Part shown: positions 18,448-27,165 of the stretch, one piece after another | Layout of the letters: each line of letters opens with the position of its first letter | Numbering within the stretch: the first letter of the stretch is position 1 | Assembly (NCBI GenBank): GCA_015222055.1 | Contig: JADFUR010000059.1 | Coordinates: forward strand, 1-42,046 | From: Bacteroidota bacterium | GTDB lineage: Bacteria; Bacteroidota; Bacteroidia; Bacteroidales; B39-G9 | Length of the DNA stretch: 42,046 nucleotides | Reading direction: 5' to 3' | The notes under the pieces: generated by a model | The model's database searches: none | What the model was told of the DNA's origin: nothing | Seen by the model: the letters and a program-made list of their open reading frames with translations, nothing else | Made by a program: the position numbers and the translations under genes

Positions 18448-20343
18448 ATGGGAAACAAAGCATATGATATCTTACAAAAAAACAAAGACTATTTATCAAA
18501 AATAATTTTTGACGAAAACTACGGCACATGGGACTGGGATTTAAAAACCAATAGAGTTTTTTTTGATTCGAGTTTCTATAAAATAGTTGGTTATGATATT
18601 GATGAATTCCCACACCGATTAGAAGAATTCCAAAATCGAGTTCATCCTGACGATTTTAACATGGTGATGGAACAAACACAAAAACATCTTAGTGGAAAAA
18701 TTAATCGTTTTAATGTTAAATTTAGATTCAAAAAGAAAAACAACGATTGGTTGTGGGTATTAGAACGCGGTATAATTGTTGAACGAGACAATAATGGAAT
18801 TCCGCAACGTTTTTCAGGAACACTTACAGATATTACTAAAAGAAAGCAAATAGCAGAAAATCTAAAAGCTCAAAATTTCAAATATTGTGCATTACTCCAA
18901 AATTTAGATGGAATGGTTTATCATTGTAAAAATGACAACCATTGGACAATGGAATTTATAAGTGATAGTTGTTTTAATTTGACAGGATATAAACCAGAAG
19001 AATTTATACAAAATAAAAAACTTTCGTATAACGACATTATTTTACCTCAATACCAAAACTATTTGTGGAAAACATGGCAAAAACAATTAAAAAAACATGA
19101 AGTATTAGAATATGAATATGAAATTAAAACTGCGTCAGGTGAAATAAAATGGGTTTTGGAAAAAGGATGCGGTATCTTTAATGAGAACAATGATTTACTT
19201 TATTTGGAAGGTTTTATTAGTGACATTACGAAGCACAAAAAAGCAGAAAACAAACTGAAAGAAAGCGAAGCAAAATTCAGGCTTATAACAGAAAATTCAA
19301 AAGATGTTATATGCATACACTACCCAAATGGAAAATATAAATACGTAAGTCCATCATGTAAAAGAATCCTTGGCTACGATAATGTAAAGTTGATTGGTAC
19401 TAATCCTTTTGAACTAATTCATCCTGATGATATTGATAATTTAATAAAAACCCGGGGGGAAGTAAAAAAAGGAGCCGATTTAATCTCAACTTTTCGAATT
19501 AGAAAAAAAACTGGTGAATATATTTGGTCCGAATCTGTTAATCAACCAATTAATAATGCTGCCGGAAATATTATTTATTCTATAAGCTCTTCAAGAGATA
19601 TTACCGAAAGAGTAAAGACAAGGGAAATATTAAAAAAAAATGAAGAAAGATTAAAAGAACTTAATGCAACAAAAGATAAATTTTTCTCAATAATAGCTCA
19701 CGACTTAATAAACCCCATGGGTAATATATTAAATTTAAGCGAATTACTATCAGAAAAATTTTCAGATTATAATGATGAACAAAAAAATGAATTTATAAAA
19801 AACATTAACGAAACATCAAAGCACACATACAATTTGTTGCTAAATCTGCTAGAGTGGTCAAGGACTCAAACAAATCGCATAAAATTCGCACCCCAAATTT
19901 TTAGCATTGATGAAATTGTTATCAATAATTTTGATTTAATGAAAAGTGTTGCCGAAGCTAAAAACATTTCTTTAATATCAAATTTAAATCCCGACCACAA
20001 AATTTTTGCCGACAAAAACATGATTACTACTGTAATGAGGAACCTTATAAGCAATGCTATTAAATTTAACCAAAATGGAAAAATTACAATATCTTCTTTT
20101 AAAGAAGATGAAAATATAAAAATATCAGTTATTGACACCGGATTAGGAATAAAAAAAGAAAATCTAAATAAGCTCTTTAGGATAGAGGAAAACTTTTCTA
20201 CAAAAGGAACTTCAGGAGAAAAAGGAACAGGTTTAGGTTTGATTCTGTGTAAAGAATTTGTTGAAAAAAACAGTGGAAAAATTTGGGTAGAAAGTGAAGT
20301 CGGAAAAGGTAGTAAATTTATTATCACATTGAAAAAGAAATAA
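18448..20343 (+). CDS. Soluble sensor histidine kinase with three PAS domains
   Basis: 631 residues with no membrane segment. Three PAS_3-type domains end in the usual DIT linkers: about 18-133 (TDITKRKQI), 140-262 (SDITKHKKA) and 272-390 (RDITERVK). Each has the FRxxxKxGxxxW-type PAC strands. The kinase core has H418 in FFSIIAHDLINPMG, N-box RNLISNAIKF (531-540), G1 DTGLGI (563-568) and G2 GTGLGL (593-598), all intact. HDLxxP is the subtype common in Bacteroidota PAS kinases. It probably senses a cytoplasmic signal such as redox state or a small ligand. No heme or flavin motif is diagnostic, and no cognate receiver gene is adjacent. Confidence 0.93.
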   Translation: MGNKAYDILQKNKDYLSKIIFDENYGTWDWDLKTNRVFFDSSFYKIVGYDIDEFPHRLEEFQNRVHPDDFNMVMEQTQKHLSGKINRFNVKFRFKKKNNDWLWVLERGIIVERDNNGIPQRFSGTLTDITKRKQIAENLKAQNFKYCALLQNLDGMVYHCKNDNHWTMEFISDSCFNLTGYKPEEFIQNKKLSYNDIILPQYQNYLWKTWQKQLKKHEVLEYEYEIKTASGEIKWVLEKGCGIFNENNDLLYLEGFISDITKHKKAENKLKESEAKFRLITENSKDVICIHYPNGKYKYVSPSCKRILGYDNVKLIGTNPFELIHPDDIDNLIKTRGEVKKGADLISTFRIRKKTGEYIWSESVNQPINNAAGNIIYSISSSRDITERVKTREILKKNEERLKELNATKDKFFSIIAHDLINPMGNILNLSELLSEKFSDYNDEQKNEFIKNINETSKHTYNLLLNLLEWSRTQTNRIKFAPQIFSIDEIVINNFDLMKSVAEAKNISLISNLNPDHKIFADKNMITTVMRNLISNAIKFNQNGKITISSFKEDENIKISVIDTGLGIKKENLNKLFRIEENFSTKGTSGEKGTGLGLILCKEFVEKNSGKIWVESEVGKGSKFIITLKKK

Positions 20344-20460
20344 TAAACAGAACATTAATAATAAAAACAAAATCCATTTATTCCTAAAAAAACAATAGCA
20401 ATTAATAGGAGTAAACGGAAAAGAATATCTGAAATTACTATTTCAAAAACTCGAAAAAAT

Positions 20461-21102
20461 TTATTTAAAAAAAGGATTACTATTTTTTTCCTTTCCAATT
20501 GTCGTTTGTTCGCCATGTCCTGTATATACAATCACATCATCTGGCAAAACAAACAACTTGTTTTTAATCCCATTTATTAACTCGTCATAATCTCCTGAAG
20601 GCAAATCTGTTCGGCCTATGCTTCCTTTAAAAAGAACATCGCCTGCAAATAAAAAATTTTGTTTCTCGTTATAAAAAACGATGCTTCCCGGCGAATGACC
20701 AGGCACGTGAATAACTTTTAATTCTGAATTACCGAATTTTACTATGTCATTTTCTGATAAATACTCGCCTATTTTAGGTGAATCTTTATCTAATGACATA
20801 CCAAGACTCGTTGCAAAAAAGACTGCTTGTTTAAGCAAAAAATCATCTTCTTTGTTAGCTTGTGGCAGTAAATTATATTTCTCAAATAATAATGTATTTC
20901 CCAAAATATGATCAATGTGCAAATGAGTGTTTAATACTCTAATGGGTTTTAAATTATTTTGTTCTAAAAAACTCATTAATTCTTGTCTCTCATTTTCAGA
21001 ATAACATCCTGCATCAATAACAACACATTCATTTGTTTCATCGTAAACCACATATGTGTTAACCTGAATTGGATTAAAAACAAACTTTTTTATTTTTATC
21101 AT
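20461..21102 (-). CDS. Metallo-beta-lactamase-fold hydrolase (glyoxalase II-like)
   Basis: 213 residues. The zinc-binding motif THLHIDH is complete (H60, H62, D64, H65), with H136 in PGHSPGS, D155 in FAGDVLF and H196 in YTGHGEQT, so both metal sites can form. The GDVLFKGSIGRTDLPSGD block is typical of short glyoxalase II/YcbL-like hydrolases, which act on thioesters such as S-lactoylglutathione or unknown substrates in the cytoplasm. It lacks the C-terminal helical domain of classical GloB, so the YcbL type is more likely. It is separated from the LuxR gene by a 130-bp inverted-repeat element. Confidence 0.92.
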   Translation of the reverse strand: MIKIKKFVFNPIQVNTYVVYDETNECVVIDAGCYSENERQELMSFLEQNNLKPIRVLNTHLHIDHILGNTLLFEKYNLLPQANKEDDFLLKQAVFFATSLGMSLDKDSPKIGEYLSENDIVKFGNSELKVIHVPGHSPGSIVFYNEKQNFLFAGDVLFKGSIGRTDLPSGDYDELINGIKNKLFVLPDDVIVYTGHGEQTTIGKEKNSNPFFK

Positions 21103-21120
21103 AACTAATTTTTAAACTTT

Positions 21121-21250
21121 GAGTCCTCTCCAAAAACTAAAATTATTAAATTTTAGCCGCTTAGCGGTTCTGTAATAAGCTAACGTACGAACTTATAACT
21201 TTCATCCTTTTTGTAAGCAAACCGCTTAGCGGCTTTTTGGAGTTGACTCA
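21121..21250. repeat. Bipartite inverted-repeat element with two CCGCTTAGCGG cores
   Basis: The outer arms GAGTC..CTCCAAAAA (21121-21137) and TTTTTGGAG..GACTC (21235-21250) mirror each other. Just inside are two copies of the near-palindrome CCGCTTAGCGG (21157-21167 and 21222-21232) and a local hairpin CTAAAATT/AATTTTAG. The whole could fold into one long branched structure. It fills the gap between the MBL gene and the regulator gene and resembles a small non-autonomous intergenic repeat. Confidence 0.6.
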
Positions 21251-21263
21251 ACTTTATGAACTC

Positions 21264-21863
21264 TTAACTCTTCGAACTCTCAATATCAATAATTTTATTC
21301 AAAATAGCGTAAATAGTAAGACCCGATACTGTATGAATATCTAATTTTTTTGTAATATTCTTTCTGTGTGACACAACTGTATGAATACTAATAAACAATT
21401 TATCAGCGACTTCCTTATTTGTCAAACCAAGTGCAATGTGGCGTAAAACATCTTTTTCTCTGTTAGACAAAATAGAGTTTTTGCTTGTTTTTTCAGATTT
21501 CAAAAATTGCTCTGTTATATCTTTAATTTGATTAATAATATTGCTTTTGCTATCATTAATATCTATATAATAATCAGTCTCATTAAAAAAAACATCATCT
21601 TTGTTTTTATCAATGAGTTTTATAATTTTAGTTTTATTTTTTTTTGTTAAACTATTAAACTCTTTTAATCTCAATGATTTATAAAAATTTAAATTGATAA
21701 TTACAAAATCAGGAGATAATTTTGCAATTGCTTTAAACAAACTTTTTTCATTATCAAGTTCTCTAACCACTTCAAAACTTTCGAATTCTTCAATAGTACA
21801 AACAAGTCCACGACGAACAAGAAATGATTTATCTGCTATAATAAATTTAAGCTTACTCATCAT
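21264..21863 (-). CDS. LuxR-type transcription factor with degenerate receiver
   Basis: 199 residues from the ATG at 21863; an adjacent in-frame TTG is less likely. The N-terminal half aligns with NarL/FixJ receivers (FIIADKSFLVRRGL...PDFVIINLNF), but the phosphoacceptor aspartate is N57, the acidic pair is reduced to A10-D11, the switch Thr/Ser is I84 and the conserved Lys is D101. It is therefore a pseudo-receiver that should not be phosphorylated in the normal way. The C-terminal GerE/LuxR HTH (about 131-190: LSNREKDVLRHIALGLTNKEVADKLFISIHTVVSHR) is intact. Its start lies inside the end of the hemerythrin gene (11-base overlap), so regulator and di-iron protein are translationally coupled and probably work together. 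Confidence 0.92.
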   Translation of the reverse strand: MMSKLKFIIADKSFLVRRGLVCTIEEFESFEVVRELDNEKSLFKAIAKLSPDFVIINLNFYKSLRLKEFNSLTKKNKTKIIKLIDKNKDDVFFNETDYYIDINDSKSNIINQIKDITEQFLKSEKTSKNSILSNREKDVLRHIALGLTNKEVADKLFISIHTVVSHRKNITKKLDIHTVSGLTIYAILNKIIDIESSKS

Positions 21864-22611
21864 CAATATTTAGTTTTACAATAGAGAAATGAGAGAATAA
21901 AAAATTTTCCATATCAAAAATTTTTGGAGCCATAACTTTTTCTTCTATACTCGAATGGTCATTTACATCTTTTTCTAATTGAAATAATTTTACCAAAACT
22001 TTATTTCTATATTTAAAATCAGAAGTGGGTGGCAAATATTTAATTATCAAATTCTTTAAATCTAAAAGTTTCTCTTCAATATCTGAATGTTCATTCAAGT
22101 AATCTTTTATAGAATAATTTTTCATTTGCTCAGTAAGCTCCTTACTGATTTTTTTTGTTTCGTAAGCTTTCTCAATATCTAAAACATAAGGATAAACAAT
22201 ATCCTCTTCCCTTTTTATATGTATTAATAATTCGTTTTTATATTCTTCAAAAAAATTGAACAAAAGCTTAACATTGTCTTTTTGTTGGAAACAATTTTGA
22301 TACAAATTTGTAATTAAACACTGAATTTCTGGGACAATTTGATCATTATAAAATTTATGTGTTTTCCTTAAATAACTGACTATTGAAACTATAGAAAAAT
22401 GCTTATGTTGAACATCTGTAAAATAACTTTCGTAAGAGCATGAGTTAACAATATCAAGAAAAAAATAAGTATTAACTTTATAATCATTACAAACCTCTTC
22501 AACCGATTTGTCGCCAAAACCAAGGGGAATACCAAATCTACTTATTATTGACAAAAGCAGATAATTCTTATGAATTAAATCTGCCATTTTCATGTCTTTA
22601 GTAAACATCAT
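21853..22611 (-). CDS. RIC/YtfE-like di-iron hemerythrin-domain protein
   Basis: 252 residues. Residues about 8-55 correspond to the ScdA_N/DUF542 domain of iron-sulfur cluster repair proteins (RFGIPLGFGDKSVEEVC), but the usual Cys-Cys pair is replaced by L30-G31. The C-terminal four-helix hemerythrin domain keeps all likely di-iron ligands, H85, H131, E135, H175, H219 and E223, with spacings very close to E. coli YtfE. YtfE-type proteins respond to nitrosative and oxidative damage of iron-sulfur clusters. Without the cysteines, sensing or gas binding is as plausible as repair. It follows a lipoprotein gene by 10 bases and overlaps the LuxR gene, so it may provide the signal input for that regulator. 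Confidence 0.88.
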   Translation of the reverse strand: MMFTKDMKMADLIHKNYLLLSIISRFGIPLGFGDKSVEEVCNDYKVNTYFFLDIVNSCSYESYFTDVQHKHFSIVSIVSYLRKTHKFYNDQIVPEIQCLITNLYQNCFQQKDNVKLLFNFFEEYKNELLIHIKREEDIVYPYVLDIEKAYETKKISKELTEQMKNYSIKDYLNEHSDIEEKLLDLKNLIIKYLPPTSDFKYRNKVLVKLFQLEKDVNDHSSIEEKVMAPKIFDMENFLFSHFSIVKLNIDDE

Positions 22612-22621
22612 AATTCTAAAT

Positions 22622-23143
22622 TTATTTTTTAAAAACTATATCACAAGTTGAATCAATATTACTTTGGTTCAATGCTCTATCTATAATATAATATTTATAC
22701 ATTAAAGTATCGTAATTAAATAATGTATCACTATTAGTATACTCAAATGTAATTTTAACATCAGCTTTTAATGTTTTGTTTTGTCCCTTTGGCTCAATAT
22801 AAGGTATTGTATAATTTGATAAAAAAATATTTTTGACTTCTATATATTTCCCGTTTGATTTTATATATAGTGATGAAAAAAAATTATTTTTATACTTACC
22901 CACATAAGGCTCTAGTGAATCTGATTGCCTTAAACCAATATCGCCATCGCCGTCAACAAAAGAAAAAATTATTTCTGCTAATTTAATGTCATTATCTGAA
23001 TTATCAATAAATCTATCAGTAGTATAACTTTTAAAATGCACTTCAGGAGTATTTGGATATGATTCAATCTTAGTACAACACATCAATAAACTCATTATAA
23101 GCACATCGAAAATCAATACTTTGAAAAAAAATTTCATATTCAT
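22622..23143 (-). CDS. Putative lipoprotein with DGDGDIG motif
   Basis: 173 residues from the ATG at 23143; an ATG at 23137 is also possible and a TTG at 23146 unlikely. A hydrophobic N-terminus ends in a lipobox-like LLMCC, so it is probably a lipoprotein. The motif FSFVDGDGDIGL (about residues 65-76) is a recurring signature of short Bacteroidota lipoproteins and resembles a calcium-binding Asp/Gly loop. The rest is predicted beta-rich. The function of the family is unknown. It is the first gene of the lipoprotein/hemerythrin/LuxR operon. Confidence 0.75.
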   Translation of the reverse strand: MNMKFFFKVLIFDVLIMSLLMCCTKIESYPNTPEVHFKSYTTDRFIDNSDNDIKLAEIIFSFVDGDGDIGLRQSDSLEPYVGKYKNNFFSSLYIKSNGKYIEVKNIFLSNYTIPYIEPKGQNKTLKADVKITFEYTNSDTLFNYDTLMYKYYIIDRALNQSNIDSTCDIVFKK

Positions 23144-23260
23144 CAATTCAATTAAAATTCAGTGTAAAAATAATTAAAATTAAAGAAAATGCTAAAAAAA
23201 CTAAGCGATATGACTTGAAAATTATTTATTGCTATTTATAATAATACCAATATTTTTATA

Positions 23261-23268
23261 CAAATATA
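23261..23268 (-). promoter_or_regulatory. Candidate -7 box of the lipoprotein/hemerythrin/LuxR operon
   Basis: TATATTTG on the minus strand about 118 bases before the lipoprotein ATG. It matches TAnnTTTG, but there is no clear -33 element. Confidence 0.3.
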
Positions 23269-23376
23269 CAAAAAACTTATTTCTTTTGCCTATAAAGATA
23301 GTGCATCTCGCTTTATTCTGAATGATTGCATTCTTTAAATTTAATTAAAAATTTATTATACAATGTTTCAATTGTG

Positions 23377-23384
23377 TACATTTG
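23377..23384 (+). promoter_or_regulatory. Candidate -7 box of the inositol monophosphatase gene
   Basis: TACATTTG, 31 bases before the ATG at 23416. It lies downstream of the earlier in-frame start at 23326 and therefore supports the later start. Confidence 0.45.
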
Positions 23385-23415
23385 CAAATATTATATTATA
23401 AACAAAATATTTTTT

Positions 23416-24210
23416 ATGGACTTAAAAAATCTCACTCTACAAACACGAGAAATTGCAAAAATTGCAGGCGATTTTATACGACAACAAAAAAACAAACTCT
23501 CTCCAGATGAAATTGAAACAAAAGGCATTCACGACTTTGTAAGCTACGTTGATAAAACAGCCGAAAAAATGATTGTAGAAGCTTTGCTAAAAATACTACC
23601 CGAAGCCGGTTTTATTACCGAAGAAAAAACCTCAACAAAAAAAGGCGAAATATACAATTGGATAATTGACCCATTAGATGGAACAACAAACTATATTCAC
23701 AAACTTTCTCCTTTTGCTGTAAGCATAGCATTAATGGAAAAAGATGAAATTATTCTCGGAGTTGTATACGAAATAAGTTTAGATGAATGTTTTTATGCAT
23801 ATAAAGGAAGTAAAGCCTTTTTAAATGACAAAGAAATATCTGTTACGAAAACAAAAAAAGTTAACGACTCCCTAATCGCAACAGGATTCCCTTACTATGA
23901 CTATGACAAAATGGAACCATTTATGCAAACTTTAGATTTCTTTATGAAAAATTCTCACGGATTACGAAGATTGGGATCAGCAGCAACCGACTTAGTTTAT
24001 GTTGCTTGCGGAAGGTTCGATGCTTTTTACGAATATAGCCTACATGCTTGGGATGTTGCTGCCGGAGCTTTTATTGTTAAACAAGCAGGTGGCAAAATTT
24101 GTGATTTTAAAGGCGAAAATAATTTTCTTTTTGGGAAAGAAATAATAGCCTCAAACTCTTTGATTTACAGTGAGTTTCTTAAAATAATAAAAAATCATCT
24201 AACAAACTAA
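23416..24210 (+). CDS. Inositol monophosphatase-family phosphatase
   Basis: 264 residues from the ATG at 23416. The upstream extension to 23326 is hydrophobic, unlike the family, and would cross a promoter. Metal-binding residues of the Mg-dependent phosphatase family are present: E70 in FITEEK, D85 and D88 in WIIDPLDGTTNY, and D213 in HAWDVAAGAF. Substrates of bacterial members include inositol-1-phosphate, other sugar phosphates and, in CysQ-like members, 3'-phosphoadenosine 5'-phosphate. The sequence fits the SuhB/IMPase branch better than CysQ, but the substrate cannot be fixed. It acts in the cytoplasm, and the GWxTD gene follows after 103 bases. Confidence 0.93.
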   Translation: MDLKNLTLQTREIAKIAGDFIRQQKNKLSPDEIETKGIHDFVSYVDKTAEKMIVEALLKILPEAGFITEEKTSTKKGEIYNWIIDPLDGTTNYIHKLSPFAVSIALMEKDEIILGVVYEISLDECFYAYKGSKAFLNDKEISVTKTKKVNDSLIATGFPYYDYDKMEPFMQTLDFFMKNSHGLRRLGSAATDLVYVACGRFDAFYEYSLHAWDVAAGAFIVKQAGGKICDFKGENNFLFGKEIIASNSLIYSEFLKIIKNHLTN

Positions 24211-24313
24211 GCTTTTGTAATCAATAAAAATTTCGTAATTTTATATCATATTTTATTTATAAGCGTTTTTATTAAAATTTAAATAACAACCTTGAACTCT
24301 AAATCTTGTAATT

Positions 24314-25777
24314 GTGAAAAAAATATTATTTATTTTAATTAGTTTATTTGTTTCAACAGCAGTGTTCTCAAATAATAGCCTATCGGCATATTTTAGCTAC
24401 GCTCCTTTCTATTCCGAAAGAAACGGAACATATATTGAAACCTACTTAGCTGTTGTTGGCAATTCTGTTGTTTTTAAAAAAAATAAAAACGATATGTATC
24501 AAGCATCAATAGAGATTACAATGCTGTTTAAAAATGGTGATGATATTAAGGAGTTTAGAAAATACAATCTAACAAGTCCTGAAGTGGAAGACACCACTGA
24601 AAATTTTCCTAATTTTATTGACTTACAACGTATTACAATACCAAACGGCAATTACAACTTCGAACTAATTATTTCTGATAATAATAATGACAGTTTACAA
24701 AATTTTACTTTATCAGATATAATAACTGTTGACTACCAAGCAAACGATATTTGCTTCTCAGGAATTGAGTTAATTGATAAATATACTAAAACAAAAAAAC
24801 AAAACATATTGAGTAAAAGTGGTTTTGATATTATTCCTTATGTATCAAATTTTTACCCAAAAGACATGGAAAGAATCTCTTTCTATACTGAAATGTATAA
24901 TGTAAATAAAGTTCTTGAAGATTCAAGCGACTTTTTAATCAATTACTACATTGAAACTTACCATTCAAAAAAAGCTCTGAATGATTTTAATCGTTTTGAG
25001 AAACAAAAAGTCAGTAGCGTCAATATTCTTTTTAAAAAAATCCCTATAAAAGAACTTCCTTCGGGCAATTACAATTTAGTTGTTGATGTTCGAGACCGAA
25101 ACAATCATTTACTGAAAACAAAAAAAATATTTTTTCAACGTAGCAATCCCGGAATTGAATTTAACCCTCTCGATTTAGATGCCGTTGATGTTAATGGTAC
25201 TTTTGCTAATAAAATGACTAATATAAACCAACTAGCCGACTATATTAGTTCTCTTTACTTCATATCAGATGCTACTGAGCAAAATTTTGAGAAGCATCAA
25301 CTCAAAGCTGCAAACATAAAATTGATGCAACAATTTTTCTTTAATTTTTGGTCAAAACGTAACAACTCCGCACCTGAACAAGAATGGATTATTTACAAAA
25401 AACAGGTTGACCTTGTAAACAAATCATACAGCTCACAAATACGAAGAGGTTACGAAACAGATCGTGGCAGAGTATATCTGCAATATGGAACACCAAACTC
25501 AATATTTGAAAGCAAACACGAACCAAATGCATATCCTTATGAGATATGGCATTATTATAAAATTGACGATCAAACAAATAAAAAATTCGTTTTTTACAAT
25601 TCAAAAATTGTTGGAGATGATTTTGTTTTGCTTCACTCAGATGCTAAAGGTGAAATTGTAAATAAAAACTGGAAAAATTTTCTTAACAAAAGAAGCTCAA
25701 TTACTAATGGATCAGATCAACGAAACAACAAAGATCATTTTGGTGGTCGTTACGACGACGAATACAAGACTCATTAA
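24314..25777 (+). CDS. GWxTD domain-containing secreted protein
   Basis: 487 residues from a GTG codon; no ATG is available, and GTG gives a normal signal peptide (ILFILISLFVSTAVFS). The N-terminal two thirds are beta-rich with no recognised motif. The C-terminal region (about 335-470) is a GWxTD domain: FFFNFW, then GYETDRGRVYLQYGTPN with the Trp replaced by Tyr, then YPYEIWHYY and KFVFYN. Proteins with this domain are found in Bacteroidota and some neighbouring phyla. Their function is not established and export to the periplasm is inferred. It is followed at once by a strong terminator. Confidence 0.88.
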   Translation: MKKILFILISLFVSTAVFSNNSLSAYFSYAPFYSERNGTYIETYLAVVGNSVVFKKNKNDMYQASIEITMLFKNGDDIKEFRKYNLTSPEVEDTTENFPNFIDLQRITIPNGNYNFELIISDNNNDSLQNFTLSDIITVDYQANDICFSGIELIDKYTKTKKQNILSKSGFDIIPYVSNFYPKDMERISFYTEMYNVNKVLEDSSDFLINYYIETYHSKKALNDFNRFEKQKVSSVNILFKKIPIKELPSGNYNLVVDVRDRNNHLLKTKKIFFQRSNPGIEFNPLDLDAVDVNGTFANKMTNINQLADYISSLYFISDATEQNFEKHQLKAANIKLMQQFFFNFWSKRNNSAPEQEWIIYKKQVDLVNKSYSSQIRRGYETDRGRVYLQYGTPNSIFESKHEPNAYPYEIWHYYKIDDQTNKKFVFYNSKIVGDDFVLLHSDAKGEIVNKNWKNFLNKRSSITNGSDQRNNKDHFGGRYDDEYKTH

Positions 25778-25793
25778 TTAATGTTTTATTAAT

Positions 25794-25835
25794 AAAAATA
25801 AATAGCTTATAATTTTTTATAAGCTATTTATTTTT
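25794..25835 (+). terminator. Intrinsic terminator after the GWxTD gene
   Basis: 17-bp perfect stem (arm AAAAATAAATAGCTTAT at 25794-25810, complement at 25819-25835) with an 8-base loop and a T-rich tail. It separates the GWxTD gene from the acyltransferase gene, whose ATG follows 20 bases later. Confidence 0.85.
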
Positions 25836-25855
25836 ATTTCAAACAATATTTTCAA

Positions 25856-26737
25856 ATGCAAAAAATATTATTTTATACATTTTACATATTTTCATGGTTT
25901 CTGTCAATCTTACCATTAAAAGTTCAATACATTATAGCTGACTTACTTTACCTTATTTTATACTACATTATTTCTTATAGAAAAAAAATAGTTTATATAA
26001 ATCTAAAAAACTCTTTTCCCGAAAAATCAAAAAGAGAAAGAAAAGCTATTGCAAAAAAATTCTACAAGCACTTAGCCGATTTATTTATTGAAAATATTAC
26101 AGTCCATTTTATTAGCGAAAAAGAAATTTTAAAAAGAGTAAAATTTACCAATATTGAAGTTCTAAACAATTATTATGAACAAAACAAAAGCGTTATTGCA
26201 GTTTTGGGTCATTACGGGAACTGGGAGCTCTATTTAGGCATGCCATTAATCTCAAAACATTTGATTATTGGCGTTTACAAAAAACTCACTAACAAATTAT
26301 TCAATAATTTTTTCAAAAAAACAAGAAAAAAATTTGGTGCAGTGCCTGTTGAAATGCACCAAACAGTTAGAACAATAATTAAATATGCTAAAGAAAAAAA
26401 ACTGAACTTTGCAGGATTTATCTCCGACCAAACGCCTACAAAATCAGAAAGCCATTACTGGACAAAATTTTTAAATCAAGACACTCCGATTTTTCTCGGT
26501 GTCGAAAAAATTGCAAAAAAAACAAATCAACCTGTGGTTTTTTTAGATATGCGTAAAACTAAACGTGGTCATTATCAGGTTGAAATAATTAAACTTTTTG
26601 ATAATCCAAAAGAAACAAAGGAATTTGAAATTACAGAATGTCATGTTAAACTTTTAGAAAAAATAATAAAAGAACAACCAGAATACTGGCTTTGGTCACA
26701 CCGTAGATGGAAACACAAAAAACCAAACGATAAATAG
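25856..26737 (+). CDS. LpxL/HtrB-family lysophospholipid/lipid A acyltransferase
   Basis: 293 residues. An N-terminal membrane anchor (about 5-40) is followed by the LPLAT fold. The catalytic HX4E motif is VLGHYGNWE (His near 118), and downstream FISDQTP and TPIFLGVEKIAKKTNQPVV match the acceptor-binding region of LpxL/LpxM proteins. The end (EYWLWSHRRWK) is typical of the family. Members add secondary acyl chains to lipid A at the inner membrane. Bacteroidota homologues are often encoded near glycosyltransferases, as here. The acyl donor and position are unknown. Confidence 0.93.
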   Translation: MQKILFYTFYIFSWFLSILPLKVQYIIADLLYLILYYIISYRKKIVYINLKNSFPEKSKRERKAIAKKFYKHLADLFIENITVHFISEKEILKRVKFTNIEVLNNYYEQNKSVIAVLGHYGNWELYLGMPLISKHLIIGVYKKLTNKLFNNFFKKTRKKFGAVPVEMHQTVRTIIKYAKEKKLNFAGFISDQTPTKSESHYWTKFLNQDTPIFLGVEKIAKKTNQPVVFLDMRKTKRGHYQVEIIKLFDNPKETKEFEITECHVKLLEKIIKEQPEYWLWSHRRWKHKKPNDK

Positions 26738-27165
26738 CAATTTATCATTCATTTAAAATAAATAAATCCACTACGAAAAATACATTTTCGTTATTACAAT
26801 CCGCCAGTTGGTGTAAAAATAACATTTACTTATTTATTATCAACAGATTGCTTCGGGATTTATCCTCACAATAATGTTTATGAATTTTTTTCGTAATCGA
26901 TTCATAAATGTAAACTTTCACAACTTCACATTATCACAATCTCTCATTTTAACAATCTCAGACTAAAACAACCCCATATATTTAACTCAAAGACAACAAC
27001 ATAGATAAAACACATAATATTTTTATACCTTTTTACTATAAAATTACATTTTAAAAACTTATTTTTATCAATAATTTTTTTAGGTTAATTCTAAAAAAAA
27101 AAAACATCAAAAAAGGAAATTTTTATTCCTTCATTTCTATTTATTAAATTGATTTTAAATATTTT
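26738..27165. other. Gene-free AT-rich stretch between acyltransferase and GT2
   Basis: 428 bp without a credible gene. It contains a perfect 9-bp hairpin (TTTATGAAT at 26877-26885, ATTCATAAA at 26900-26908) and, near 27110, a short AAGGAA/TTCCTT stem before the GT2 gene. A 30-codon frame at 26875 has no protein-like features. I see no RNA gene. Confidence 0.4.

Noticed and set aside
23326-23415. N-terminal extension of the inositol monophosphatase
   Set aside because: The extra 30 residues are unlike the family and a TAnnTTTG box lies inside the segment.
26875-26967. 30-codon open frame in the acyltransferase/GT2 gap
   Set aside because: It spans a hairpin and lacks any protein-like pattern; chance ORF in AT-rich DNA.
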